Shown in pieces: positions 43,901 through 55,752 of a stretch of DNA of 64,000 bases. The notes below the pieces were generated by a model, which did not search any database, was not told where the DNA came from, and saw nothing but the letters and a program-made list of their open reading frames with translations. This DNA comes from Russula earlei (lineage: Eukaryota; Basidiomycota; Agaricomycetes; Russulales; Russulaceae): positions 62,001 through 126,000 of the forward strand of contig JAGFNK010000007.1 in assembly GCA_025769875.1 (NCBI GenBank). Direction: 5' to 3'. Made by a program: the position numbers and the translations under genes. Within the stretch, counting starts at the first letter, position 1. Each line of letters opens with the position of its first letter.

Positions 43901-45601
43901 ACGGTCAACATATCGGGGCTGCAATTGTGACAGACCCCCAAGACCTTTGCGAGTAGATCGCGGAGTTTCGCAATTCCTTCATCCATCGCAATTATATGCT
44001 GCTCAACTTTCTAAGGAAATCGGGTGTCAGAGGATTCACAAGATCCAGGATATCGCTATACCCTCTCGTTGATGTAGCTTCGGATATCTAAACTCTGCTC
44101 GTCTCGAATCTCGATCCGGCTGATGTGGAGGGCATCGACTAGAGCCTGAACTGCCTCTGGCGTGCGTCCTGGGGTCGCTGTGAGGGCTAGGACACGAAAG
44201 TATGGGTTCTTGGCCATGAGGAGCCGGACCACTTTCGCATAGGCATACTCTCCCGCGCCTTTGTGTGCTTCGTCTAGCAGAAACATCTCAGCTGCTGATC
44301 ACACTAACATTTCTGGAGAGTGGGCGTGCCTACGACCAGAAGGACGATCTCTCTCGCATCGCAATTATCAGTTTTGAGGTCATTCTCAAGCGTTTGTGGT
44401 GTCATATAGAATATACGCTTCTCTTGCCACTGAAAGAATCAAGATAACGTCGGCGCGCAGGGGGTACACATGGGGACTTACAGCCTTGTATCTGAAAGTT
44501 CTCGGGTTATTCCCGGTAAGTTCGATAGCGTCTCTGCCAGGAATGCCACAGGTCTTATGACATGCGTCAATCTGCTGTGCCACAAGTGGCTTTGTTGGGG
44601 CAACAAAAACAAGCTTGCCCTCAGGGTACCATTTATAGACTACGAATAAAGATTAACGCAGATGGAAAGGAGACGATTATGGCTTACAGTTCAGCATCAC
44701 TACACCAGCTATGAACGTCTTCCCTAGGCCGGTGGGGAGCGAGACGAGGGTATTGTCAAATAGACAATGTCGAGATATATTGAACTGATAGTCACGCTTT
44801 GGCCTGTTCAGGGGATAAATCCAACGTTGAGCCGCCAAAAGGTCGGGCTGCAGTTTCATGGGCGGAGGCTGAGAGCGAAGATAATAAGCCGATGTTCAGA
44901 TGATCTACAGTCAACTTACAGGTCTAGACGATAAAACGGTGCATACTTCAGAAATACCGACGACCAAGGTCTGGAGCTTTACTTACCCGACTACATAGGG
45001 GGAGAGTAAGTGGCATCGGTTTGTGAGTACTAGTAATTTAGGAAATTAGCGTACCTTGAACAAAAGGTGCGGGAAACTGTTCGAACTCAACATCTTCCCC
45101 TTCATCCCCTTCCTCATCCATGTTTTCCTTTCCCTTTCCCTTGCCTGCTTTCCGTCTCTTGCCAGTCTTTGCAAAAGCGGTGTGGTCCCACGTCTTCGTT
45201 TTGCGTTTGATTGGACGCGTAGGAGACTTTCTCTGCTGGGTCCCTCGGCGTGAGGGCTTCGGGGAGACAACACCACCCAAGAGAGTGGTTTGGCGACCGG
45301 AGAATGGGCGAGTCGGAAATGCCACAGACGGTGAGTTTGGCGGGGAAGCAGCCTTCCGCCTGTACTCGCTCTCTATAGCGGCATCCACCCTCTGCAGATC
45401 TTCGACGCCAACGTCGAATGTGATGTCAAACAGGTCATCGGAATCCGCGACGGTGAGAAAGGATGGTGCATGGTTGGACGAAGGCTTTCGAAGGACTGGC
45501 TTAGAGGTAGACGCGATCTGGGAGGCATCGATGGCCACGAGTTGAGTTAATACAGCAGCGTTGAGCTCTTCGTCATCCCAATAACCAGTCGGTGAGCTCA
45601 T
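40964..45601 (-). CDS. mph1: FANCM/Mph1-type DNA helicase
   Basis: ATP-dependent 3'-5' DNA helicase that remodels replication forks and D-loops in the nucleus. Exons (minus strand): 45601-45055, 44990-44987, 44923-44920, 44868-44688, 44639-44482, 44429-44330, 44273-44062, 44010-43936, 43883-43698, 43650-43240, 43172-43044 and 42994-40964. Motifs in order: [16 protein letters not shown], Walker [77 protein letters not shown] and [12 protein letters not shown]. The insert between helicase lobes ([14 protein letters not shown]) is family-typical. A long charged, Ser-rich tail follows. Two 4-nt exons (TCGG and ACCT) are needed to join FVQ to VGPPPPMKL. The intron 44329-44274 begins with GC. It is divergent from the G-patch gene, with 156 bp between. 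Confidence 0.92.
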
Positions 45602-45757
45602 GACTTGGCTTTGTCGAGCTGGAATCGAGTCAAAATGGCGCGTCCAACTCAACAAGTCGCGTTGCCAGCACAAGTCACGTGTCAGCTCCTGACGACATTG
45701 CCCAGCCCGCGTTGTTGTCGTCCAGCGCAACAACTCTCCACTACTATCGATATCACC

Positions 45758-47470
45758 ATGTCTGCAGAGTCCATCGCCAGGTGGAATGCTATCCCGATGA
45801 CAAGGCCCGAGCATGACGGACTTTCTTCTGGTACGAAGGTACTGCCGGTGCTTCTCCTACCCTAGTTTCCTTCCTCGGTACTACCCCGTCCCTCTTTGTT
45901 TTCCCTCCAGCGACCTCGAGATGATGGTGATGATCACGACGACAGCGGACGTGGAGAAGACATCAAGGTAGATGGAGATGAGAGCGACGACCCCATGTCG
46001 CTCGTTTCACGAAGTCCCTCCCCAGTTGCCCAGAATCAGATGGACATTGACAAATACGATGACTACGTTCGTGGCCCTGTCAGAGAAGTCATCACCGTTG
46101 ACACGAAAATCAAGAACACCAACAAGGGCTTTGAGATACTTTCAAAATTAGGCTGGGTCGAAGGACAGCCCCTCGGACTTTCTAAGGATGGTGTGCTTTC
46201 TCCCCTCAATCATCCGGCGAAGCTCTATATGTCCGCGTAGCTCGGATCGATCCAATCCCTTTCCATGTCAAGAATGATGCGACGGGACTCGGGAAAACTA
46301 ATCAAGATTTTCGCATGATTGAGACTACGGTATCACAGCGGCGTGAGATGGATTCCGAGCGCCAGCGGAACGAAACGGAAGAACAACGAAAAGCTAGGGA
46401 GGCGAGTGTTTCATCCCTTTCTTTGTGCTCCGTGGCTCATCATCGTATAATCATAGGGAGATGTCGCCCGTCGCACTGCTCTTCTGACGGAAATATCAGA
46501 AGTCCTTCGGCCGTTTTACTGCACCGTCTGCGACAAGCAATTCCAAAACGTCGCACAATATGACGAGCACACCAATTCATATGCGCACCACCACAAGATC
46601 CGTTTCCGCGACATGCAAAACAATCAGCGTGCCAAACAGAACACTCGTGAGGAGCAGGACAAACGGAAGGAGAAGGAACGGAAACGCGAAGAGAAGGAGC
46701 TGCGTAAGATCGCCGCCGCCGCCGGCGTGAGGATGGCAAAATCTTCGTCAAGCTCCGCCGCGCTCGCTCCAGTTGCGCCCTCTGCAGAGTCCAAGCCGAC
46801 CGCTTTCAAGAAGGGTGGCTGGGCAAGTGTCGCATCAGCCACCGCCGAATCGTCATCCGCATCGCCTTCGCCACCACGCGCGGCCTGGGCCGCGGTGAGT
46901 GCGTCCCCGGTCCGGTCCCATCCCCATTCCCCTTGGCCGGCGCCCGACGGGACCCCCTCATCTTCTGGCGCCTTTCCGACAACGACGACGACGGCAGCGG
47001 CCACGTCGTTGCCACCCTGCGATCCATCCACGCGAGAGGCAGAGCCATTCCGGGATGACCAACGCCGACTTCATCAGCCGCCGCCTGTATTTCGTACCGG
47101 CGGCTGGTCCTCGATCGACAGCACGACGGGTACATCACCGTCTCCCCTACCACCACCCCCGACCGCGACCGTGTGTCGTGCTCGTGACGTGCTCGTGTCG
47201 ACAATGACAGGCGTCCACAGCCAACAGGGACTCCGCCCTGGTGCTGGTGACCCTGCGTCTGCTCCGACAGCGTCACCCTCCGCCGTGGCCGTGACGCCAA
47301 CGGATCTTTCGCTCCTTGGAGCCCCACCACGACCCCAAGCTTCTTGCATCACGGACCCGGACGGTAAGGCCGCGAAACCGTTCAAATCCAAGAAGGAGAA
47401 GGAGGCCGAGATGCGGGAGAATTCACGCTCAGGATGGCAGAGCTTTCAGAAGGGCGGTCGTCGAAAGTGA
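45758..47470 (+). CDS. G-patch and C2H2 zinc-finger protein (GPATCH8-like)
   Basis: Exons 45758-45838, 45911-46190, 46241-46401 and 46457-47470. Start MSAESIARWNAIPMTRPEHD. The G-patch-like block NTNKGFEILSKLGWVEGQPLGL continues across the 46191-46240 intron into ARIDPIPFHVKNDATGLGKT. Then comes an Arg/Glu-rich helix and a C2H2 finger, FYCTVCDKQFQNVAQYDEHT, with the second His pair in SYAHHHK. The rest is Lys/Arg/Glu-rich, then Ser/Pro/Ala-rich, ending GWQSFQKGGRRK. G-patch proteins usually activate DEAH helicases in splicing; a nuclear splicing role is inferred. The third intron seems to start GCGAGT rather than GT. An alternative donor, AGT/GTTTCA, would add two residues. Confidence 0.87.
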
Positions 47471-47844
47471 TTTACCGCCCTATCTTTTTCCCCCCAACCA
47501 AGATGTGTCGTTCATCATGCCCTGACGCACAACCGCGACATTGAACATCGCCAGTCAATCGTGGCGAGCATAGATACCGCCCTTATTAATCGAGTCGTTT
47601 TCATAGTTGCTTTTATTCGGGCTGTCTTATTCACTAAAGGCAAATTACTACCAAAGGTCATTAAGCCGCAAGACGTCATGTTCGAGTAAAGTATCAACTA
47701 GTTACAAGTTCGATATCTTAAATTTGTATGCGTGCAGTTAGGGGTCGAAGGATATGCAGAGTTTGACGAATAAGATACGGACACAGTAAAGGACGAAGAC
47801 GACCACCATAAGCACAAACGTAAAGCAATCGCATACACAAGCAT
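47471..47844. other. spacer between convergent genes
   Basis: 3' flanks of the G-patch gene and the BET gene. No gene is supported. AT-rich in the middle. Confidence 0.5.
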
Positions 47845-50542
47845 TCACTCCGACTCTGAGCCTGAGCTGTCGTCATCTGAGCTTGATTCTGACGAGTGCT
47901 CGCTGTCACGAATGTGAGCAGCGTGTGTCCCGGGTGTAACTGCATCGCCGTTCGCAGTTTTCTCGAAAAGCTTCATGCGGTCCTCAAGTTTGCGGATCTT
48001 CTCCGCTTCGAGGTCCTCATCCATGCTCTTCCTTTTCAGCCCGCCTGTACCTGTACCTTTACCGGTACGATTTCGCTTTACGGGTGGCTGACGTAGAGGA
48101 CGGAATGACAAAGTTGTACAACTTGGTCAGGACAGATGCAGGGAGCTGTGTCAATCTCCAGCTCGATCTCCTCTTGGCTCTGTGAAGATAGTCAGAAGTG
48201 GAAAATGCACAGGGTGATACGGGTCATACATCTCGGATCTCGGGTACACCCTCATGGATTATCTGGATGACCCGCTCAAGCTTCTGTCCATCAAGCGTCT
48301 GGATCGCTTCACTCAGATCTTTCTTCTGTTCGAACGAGAGTACATCGTCATCTGGAATTTGGGTCTTCTTCGGCGCAGATTTCTTTTTCGGAACCTTCGT
48401 CTCTTTTTTCACTGCCTTGGAGGTCGTCGCTGAAATCGAGGCAGAAGCGTCCTTTTTCTTTGATTTCTTCGTCTTCTTCTCCTTCTGATTCTTCAGTGCG
48501 CTGATACTATTGCGCATTGTCTCTATTTGAGACTCCATGGCAGCGATAGTGACTAGAAAGCGTATCAGGGGAACGCAGCGCAGCATAACGTAACAAAAGA
48601 CATACGAGCACGCGTGCGCTCCTCATCGGAATCTGTGTCATCCTCATCCTCTTCATCCTCAGACTCGGCCCGGAGCGGCGGCAATCCTTTCCATTTCTCC
48701 TCGAACAACTTCTTGAGCTCAACCCCTGCTTGGTGTACAACTGTACCAGGAGGATTGTATAGAAAGCAGTTGCTGATTATCAATTTGAAATCGTCGCGGA
48801 ATTTCTCAGCTGTAGCATAGGCACCACTATCGAGTTTGTTACGCATTGTGCCCAGATCCATAGGCTTCTTGACTATCTTTGGATAGTCAGGAATAGCAAG
48901 CTTGGCCCAGTCTAGAAGACGGTCAAGGTTGGCTGGGGATCACGAGACGGTTCGCTACCCACCAACTGGCTCGCTGAAAGGCCCGACGACAGTAGCGTGT
49001 TGCTTTCGCCCCAGTTGATCCAAAATTTTTACACAATGTCGTAGCTGCTCGTTAGAAGCATCCTTCTTAACGGACCGACGACGATGCTTCTTTGGGGCAT
49101 CAGCGTAAGGCAAGTCTTTAGGGGGCGGGGGGTGAATTTCTCGCTTTGGTCTGCCTGCGTTCTCGGTTTCGTTGCGCCTAATAACAGGGACGGATGTCGA
49201 TGGTCGTCGTGGCGCCTTTTTAGGCACAGGAGGGGGCGGGGGTGGGGGCGGAGGCGGTGTTGCTGGCTTCTTCACTATCACAGGTTTAGGCTAGGGGTTT
49301 CTTCAGGGTATGGTAAAATACGAGACGAGGCCATCTTACCTCTTCAGGAGGGGGCAACTGCTTGATCTGTTTGTCGAACACAGCTTCTACACGCTTGCCC
49401 TGCTGCGTTACGACGTGCTCCGGTCCATTGAAGGTCACACAGTTACTAAAGATTAATCGAACATCGGCAATGAACTCGTCAGCACTGATGTAACGAGGAT
49501 TGGCTGCGTTGAGGTCGGGTTTGACGGGGCTAGATGCCAATAATTTGTGCTCGATAGTTGAAAAATCCATGGGATGCTTGATGATCTGAAGATAATGCGG
49601 TATCTTCAGAGCCTCGGGATCGACAGGGAAGCGGAACGGAGTGGCGTCCTTCAACTTTTTGAGAGTCCGTATTGTAGACAAAGCAAACTTGTACTGCGAT
49701 AGACTGAAAGTAGAAGGAGGCAACTCGCCGTTTACGTGGGTGGCCGCTGCTGATACCTGATCAGGTGCAGGAGAAGTCTTTCCACGGACAGACAGGGGAA
49801 AGCAACAATATTAGCACGCCATGAACGGCGCGCAAGGCAATGTGGGCTTACATGAGCCGCGGTCTGGTGTGCCGACGCTTGATCGGCATCAGAGAATTTT
49901 CTTGCCCGCTTCGCGGGAGGAGCATCATCTTCATTTGGAGACACGTCGCGAACATGTACGGAATCTACAGCAGTGATGGACGAACCGCCGACTGCGGAAC
50001 CAGGAGTGCCAGTAGGGGACCGCGTAAGGGGTGGATCGTCGGCTTCAGTGGACGACTTGAGCGGTTCTGCATCACCCATCTCAACATCCTCCTGTGTGGG
50101 GTTTCCGTTCTGAGATTGGGGATTTTCTTCTGCCATAAAAATGTCTGGAAGGGGATGAACGGCAGATGGGGGAAGCGTACCGAGAGAGGAGATTGAAACT
50201 GATCAAGAGACTGGGATGAGGATGGACGAAAGGCGAAGAAAAGGGAAAGGAGAAAAAAAAAGACTGACGGGGATCGATCGGAGTGTCAATCTGTGGACGA
50301 ATGGACGCGTCGTCCAACTTGGAGAGACTGATCTGGTAAGGCTCGTGGCGCACGTCGCTCTCCACTTCGGGGATATCCGATGTGATCTTCACGGCGACGT
50401 CGGAGACATTATTGATGGGAGTGTCGGGAGAATCAGCTAGGGGAGAATCGGGGTCCGTGTTGGGATCATAGTGGAGGCCATCTGTGGTGGGAGCTGTGGC
50501 TGAGGCCGGTTTGATGGTCGCGGTCGTGGTCGCGTCGGGCAT
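47845..50542 (-). CDS. BET family double-bromodomain protein (Bdf1/BRD4-like)
   Basis: Binds acetylated histone tails in the nucleus and supports transcription. Exons (minus strand): 50542-50269, 50144-49852, 49756-49340, 49290-48963, 48911-48606, 48552-48230 and 48179-47845. Bromodomain 1 is in exon 3 (FRFPVDPEALKIPHYLQIIKH, PMDFSTIEHKL, FSNCVTFNGPEH). Bromodomain 2 is in exon 5 (WAKLAIPDYPKIVKKPMDLG, ISNCFLYNPPGTVVHQAG), followed by an acidic stretch. The ET domain is in exons 6-7 (LSFEQKKDLSEAIQTLDGQK, then QEEIELEID). In exon 7 the frame changes twice (EID to LPASVLTKLYNFVI, then to RPLRQPPVKRNRTGKGTG), each as if one base were extra. The end KRKSMDEDLEAEKIRKLEDR, then SESSSDDDSSGSESE, is typical. 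As essential genes rarely break, sequence error is likely. Confidence 0.88.
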
Positions 50543-50797
50543 TGCACGCGTGACAGGTCACGGGGTAACGGTGGGGAAGAGAAAAAAGGGGGAAAGGCGA
50601 AAGGCAGCCAAGGGATCGATTTCAAGTGGACGGGCATCCGAATGGGTCCCACCAGGTTTTATAGGTGCTCAAAATTAAAGTTCGATCTCAAAACGCAGGG
50701 GCTATCCTCTCCTTCCTTTATCCCCCCCTCCCCTCCTCCTTTCTCATATCTTTACGAACGCTATGCTACGGGTGACATACACCAACACGATACCGTC

Positions 50798-53452
50798 TCA
50801 CTCTTCATCCTCTTCCTTCTCCTCCTCCTCTTTTGCAAACACAGGCTGGGGTTGGTTGATTCTCCAAGCTGTCAAATGTTTAGGCGGAGTTTTAAAAAAC
50901 CATCACCCCGTCAACAGCAGCAAACAAACGAGCATCCCCATCAGATTTACCCTGAAAAAGCGAAAAGACTTCGTACCTGCGGTCCATTGTGGATCCTCTT
51001 CACCGACCTTCGCATACTTGAGAAGAGCCTCCCGAGGCTGCGTTGGTGTCGTGGTCAGTGGAATGGCAAGGCAAAGATCCGAGAGGAACACAAAAGTGAG
51101 CGTGGGAGGGTCATGTCAAGGTTAAAGCGCCGCTATTACGCCGTAGCCGGGTGCGTTTCCGAGGACGCGTCGCCACGACGATTCCTCGAAAATGCGACGT
51201 GGCTGCTACCTTGCCGCGCGGTGCATCGTATTCACCGCCACGCCACCCTCCCCCTTGTCCCTTTCTGTCCTCCTTTACTGGAGCTGCGAACGACGTCCCC
51301 CTTAAACCCACCACGATCGGACGGGCGATTCGTTTGATGCACCATCACACCAGCATACCCGAGTTTTCCACAAAAGGCAGAGGCAAAGATGGGAAAGAAA
51401 ATGACACCACGCACATCCTCGTCCCTGGTTGTGTCGCGCACAAGATTCTGCACAACATGTTGCGTCGCACTTGCCCCCACTCGTCCTCCTCGTCCGGGCC
51501 CTTGTACGGGCAACTCAGGCCTTCGACTCTTTCGAGGGTCTTGTCTGTCTTTGTCCCGCTTCCGTTTATTTGGAAGCCCAGAAGTGAATTCACCGTCCCG
51601 AGTTACGCCTGGAATAATAATAGCGGGTGCAGCGACTGCGTCCGACATGTCTTCAATTGTTGGTAGCTTGGCTGGACCCTTGTTGAGCAACAATTTGGCC
51701 CCGTTGAGAGACGTCTGGGGCGAATACAATACGCATAACGCCCCACTTGTGAGTCCCACGACGATCTGCGCCTTTTGATGAGAATCGTGACCGCAATAAG
51801 ACCAAAACGCACCTGATTTATCTTTGGGTGCCATTGCACAACGACGGGCGTCGCGCCAACATCAAGTTGCTTCACTTCTTCCAGGTTTTGACGATTCATG
51901 AAAAGAAGGGCACCGTGTCCCCCCGTCTCCGATCCTCCCGCCCCGGTCACGACGTATTTGTTATCGGGACTGAATATCGCATTTGTGGAAGGGTACAGAG
52001 TGGTAACCCCTGACCGCGTTGCGACAGGCCGCTTGAATGAACGAATATCCCATACTGAGAATGCTGTGAGCAACAGGCCGAATGCATTACGTGAAACCTA
52101 CGCTTGACGGTGTGATCACCTCCCCGTGTTAGTATTGTATTCCCATCCACAGAGAACGTAAGCGACCCCGTCTCCGTTCCCTTGACGTGGGCGTCTTGAG
52201 TGGTGATGTCGGGTCGCACAAAATTCGAATTCGTTTTCCACAGATGCAAAGTCCCGTCAAGGCACGCTAGCCTAATTATGGCCACCGAATGAATAACATG
52301 ATAACGGGGGCGTACCTCCAGCGATGTATCTTCCATCCGGGGAGTACCCGCATGACGTTACTTTTGTACGCGCGCCCCGTTCTTTCGACTTGACCACTAT
52401 TACAGTTTTTTGCTTACGCTTGTTCTCAACGTTCCAGATTCTGTTCGTCAGGTAAATGTGAGTTGAGTTGAGATCCCATGAAAGGGACCCGTACCGTATA
52501 GTGGAATCCGCTGAACTGGTGATAAACGTCTGCGCATCTTTTGGGTGCCAGGCGCACGATGTCAACTCGCTGACATGCCCCCTGCAGCGATGCTTGAGCG
52601 CATATTGGCAATAAACATTATCAAGCGGGAATGACCCACGCAGTATTTTTCATGTCACGAATATATGGGTCTCCCTTAATGAATGTTGCTCTGGACTGAA
52701 CATCAGCACATATGGCCCCCTACGTGAGAAGGCTACGTACTTTTCTTCACCATCCCGGTCATAAAGCTTGGCTTGCGTCGTCCCAGAGATCACCAGGAAG
52801 CTCTGACCATCTGGCGCGTACCTTAAATTATGTATCTAAACCATTCAGTGTCAGGACAAAAGGGGGGGGGGAGGTTCATGTGACACTAACGTGGTAGCTC
52901 TCCGCAGGCTCCCAAGACTTGAAAGGTTTACATCGCTGATCCATGCCGCCAAAATCCCATAACTTGCAGTCATAGTCATGCGATCCCGAGAGAATGCGCG
53001 CACCGGAAGGATCCAGCGCGAGCGCGGACACGACCTTTGTATGGTCCTTCAGGATCAGCTCATGCGTTATGGGAAATTCAGGAGGGTCCGCTTGACCAGA
53101 GATGCCATATTCCTCATCTGGATCATACACCGACTCTTCCGCCGGAGGTTCCTCTGGCCGAGGCGCAGGAACGACGGAGCGCGATTCCGGGGGACCCACA
53201 TCTTCCAGCGCAGAACCTGAGAGCCCCGACGGAGGGGCGTTGGCCACACCGCGAGGAGGCTGTTCCTTTACGTGGATAGGCAAAGACGCGGATGCATGGG
53301 AATTTATCAGTAATTCTCGAGGTGGATGCGCAAGCTGCACGACAGACCTCCTCCCGCTTGGCCCCGTCGAAGCGCGCAGCGTCAAGCTGGCGTTTGCGTG
53401 GCTGCTTCCCAAACCCAGAGATCCCCATCGCTGCCATCACGTCGGCGTCCAT
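50798..53452 (-). CDS. WDR70-like WD40-repeat protein
   Basis: Exons (minus strand): 53452-52891, 52835-52741, 52690-52640, 52581-52495, 52440-52317, 52267-52102, 52054-51813, 51765-51415, 51037-50976 and 50868-50798. The start MDADVMAAMGISGFGKQ is the conserved N-terminus; an upstream in-frame ATG at 53605 is probably untranslated. WD repeats include HTKVVSALALDPSGARILSG, YDCKLWDFGGMDQRCKPFK, WNVENKRKQKTV and TVKLWDIRSFKRPVAT. The C-terminus DPREALLKYAKVGEEDPQWT, then AWRINQPQPVFAKEEEE, matches the family and defines the last two exons beyond a 377-nt intron. Exon 1 either has a small intron after KREE or a one-base frame change into VVQLAHPPRE. WDR70 works with the CRL4 ubiquitin ligase in chromatin and DNA-break responses; the role here is inferred. 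Confidence 0.87.
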
Positions 53453-53658
53453 TGTGTAGCGTTGGGCAACAGAGCGAGCGTAAGAAAGGTTCGCCTTCGA
53501 CCGTGCGCGGCCCTCGTCAGGTCGCCTTACATAATCGAGCTTTTTAAAAGAGTCAATCACCTCGCGCCTCCGTCTCTTGTCTCTCGACCAGTTATCATCT
53601 TCCATCGCACCTTCTTTGTTGCAGCCAGGCGTAGTACCAAGCACCACTCCCTGCAGAA

Positions 53659-54352
53659 ATGCTCAAGCGACAACGTGCTTCATCTCCGTCGCCCCTTACC
53701 CAAGGTACGGCAACGGAAGTTCCCTGTCTATCATCCGACCCGACGTCGTCCGAACACGGGGCGAAGCGCCGCAGAAGAACACTGGCTCCATCACCGGACG
53801 GATCATCTTGTGGATGGGATCAGCCCCCTTTCCCGTTGGAGGTCGAGGCAGACAAAGACGATATAATGGGAGATGGCACCTCGAATCCTTGGGCCAGCGC
53901 GGGCGAACGGAGGCTGGGAGTCGCTGGCAAATACAAGGCGGTCAACTGCCTTCTGCACGATCTTCACGCAGAACAGCAGCACAGGCGATTGATGTCCCCT
54001 TCATCACACTCGGGCTCTTCTTCGCCTGGGCCATTTTCTTCAAACGGCTGGCCCTCGTCGGCTCCCGTTGAGCCACCAGCAGGGATGCCCGACTTCACAC
54101 TACATCCGCATCCAAACTTCATCGAATACGTGCCACGCACTGGGAAGGATTCAGAAGAGGTTCTCGCAAGTGAGACAAAGAACAGGTTATACCACGACAA
54201 TGACGTGAGTGTGTACGATTGGTATGAAGAAACGAATCGGTAGGGTCTTTCTTCCTTGTTTGCATTTCCATTGTCACTCATTTCCCCTCTCCCTCAGGTT
54301 TCTGGGGTCAGTCTTTCTAGAACGTAGACGGGACCTCTCCGCCGGTTTATAG
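53659..54352 (+). CDS. small conserved protein of unknown function
   Basis: Exons 53659-54239 and 54298-54352, with a 58-nt intron (GTAGGG to CAG), giving 211 residues. MLKRQRASSPSPL begins a Ser/Pro-rich N-terminus with a basic nuclear-localisation-like AKRRRRTLAPS. The middle has GKYKAVNCLLHDLHAEQQHR. The C-terminus SVYDWYEETNRFLGSVFLER is formed across the intron. The joint gives a helical, conserved-looking end (RRRDLSAGL), which supports the second exon. I do not recognise a domain. It is divergent from the WDR70 gene, sharing a promoter region of about 206 bp. Confidence 0.65.
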
Positions 54353-54606
54353 CACCTGGGTTTGTCGTACGCTGTCTTCTTTGCATCGCCTGATACTTCA
54401 CTGGACACGCATCATCTAGTCATTGTTCTGTATTGCCATTATCCCCGTCGTAGCACTGCACAGTATCATTAGTATTTTAAGTTTCGGACATACGGTTCAA
54501 TTTTCCCTCCAACAACGCATGAATAAGTTAGCTTGAGCGATGCTGTATGATCGTTATCGACATCTGTCTTATGAATAGGCATATGAATAGGCATAACCCT
54601 GAATCA

Positions 54607-55333
54607 CTATGAATCCTTGGGTCTCAAGTCAATTTCGCATTCCACACCCAGAGCCGCGTTCAGTTCCTCATTGAGTAATGCCTCGAGAAGTTCTCCGCTT
54701 CGAGAGTCGACCCATTGGCGCGTCAATGTGTCATAGTTGAATCTCTTGGGCCCGCTGTGTACCCGTCAATATTCGGCCGTGAAACGCAATCGGTGCACGC
54801 ACCTCACGGGGGAGGAGAGCCAGATTTGTTTATTCGGCGGTTGCTTGTTGATCACGTACGTGCCACGCTGACCGAGGTCGAGGGTGATAACCCCACTCTA
54901 TGGGACAGGGACGATCAGCTTGGACGGCGGTGAAAAAAGCGCGGGCACGAGGGTGCGAGAGTAACGACGCACATGATACTCGACCTCTAGCGAGGAATCC
55001 GCATGCGAATCCAAGATATCCTGCAACTCGTCAAGCAGCTCCTCCATGGCAACGTCTGCAAGTTTATCATATGCAGATTGTGGCAGGGAACTGCTAGATC
55101 AGAGGCACGAGAATGTCGTTTTACAATCGGTTATCACGACCGTGCGAGGAGAGAGAGAGCGAAGCGAAGCCTGACCTCTGTGCCACTTGGGGAGCAGGAG
55201 TGGTGAAGAAGCGCGTCTGTGCAATGCGATGGCCAGTAGGAGGTAAGAGCGGTTTGTGGCATAAAGACCCGGTGGCGACGCGAGTTTGCGAGAAAGCAAC
55301 CAATAACCGTGAAGAAGGTCTCAATAATAACAT
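54607..55333 (-). CDS. YFH1: frataxin, mitochondrial iron-sulfur cluster assembly protein
   Basis: Allosteric activator of cysteine desulfurase in the mitochondrial matrix. Exons (minus strand): 55333-55176, 55093-54973, 54897-54803 and 54754-54607; introns of 82, 75 and 48 nt. The presequence [20 protein letters not shown], then RFFTTPAPQ, is Arg/Ser-rich and lacks acidic residues. The frataxin fold is clear: [20 protein letters not shown] with [20 protein letters not shown] (acidic helix and first strand), then [19 protein letters not shown], the family signature, and [15 protein letters not shown]. It ends LRPKDS. The length, about 173 residues, is normal. It neighbours a second mitochondrial sulfur-metabolism gene (rhodanese), reading the same way. 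Confidence 0.93.
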
Positions 55334-55752
55334 AACGAGGTCGTAGGAGTACAGTATGAGCAAGCGACTTGCGAGTTTGTTTGCTAGGCGCCTTATATTA
55401 TACTCGATCCGACCCAAGCCTGCTTGTTATGCCTAACCACACCACACAGCAGCGCTCCCACACCACTTCCCTTGTTCCGCGTAATAAGTACAAGTACGAT
55501 TGTGACTCAGAGCGAGGGAAAGGATATAACAAAATAATCTCAAGATTGTTCGCTTTAGCATGCAGAAACACTCAGCGCCCCCAAGTCCACGCGCGACGTT
55601 TGATACACCCGCCGAATCCGTTACATCCGGTGTTCTTCCGGCTTCAAACAACTAGAGTATTATTGAACCCACGTAATATGCCATAGGCTCACGGGGCCGC
55701 GGGTCACGCAATCCAGTGGTGACGTTAGCAGAGAGGACAGAACGGGTGAACA

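Noticed and set aside
45605..45757. Longer N-terminus for the G-patch gene
   Set aside because: It overlaps the start of the divergent Mph1 gene; the ATG at 45758 begins the conserved MSAESIARWN.
53453..53605. Extended N-terminus of the WDR70-like protein from ATG 53605
   Set aside because: The conserved start MDADVMAAMG at 53452 fits the family; the upstream codons show no similarity and lie near the divergent gene.
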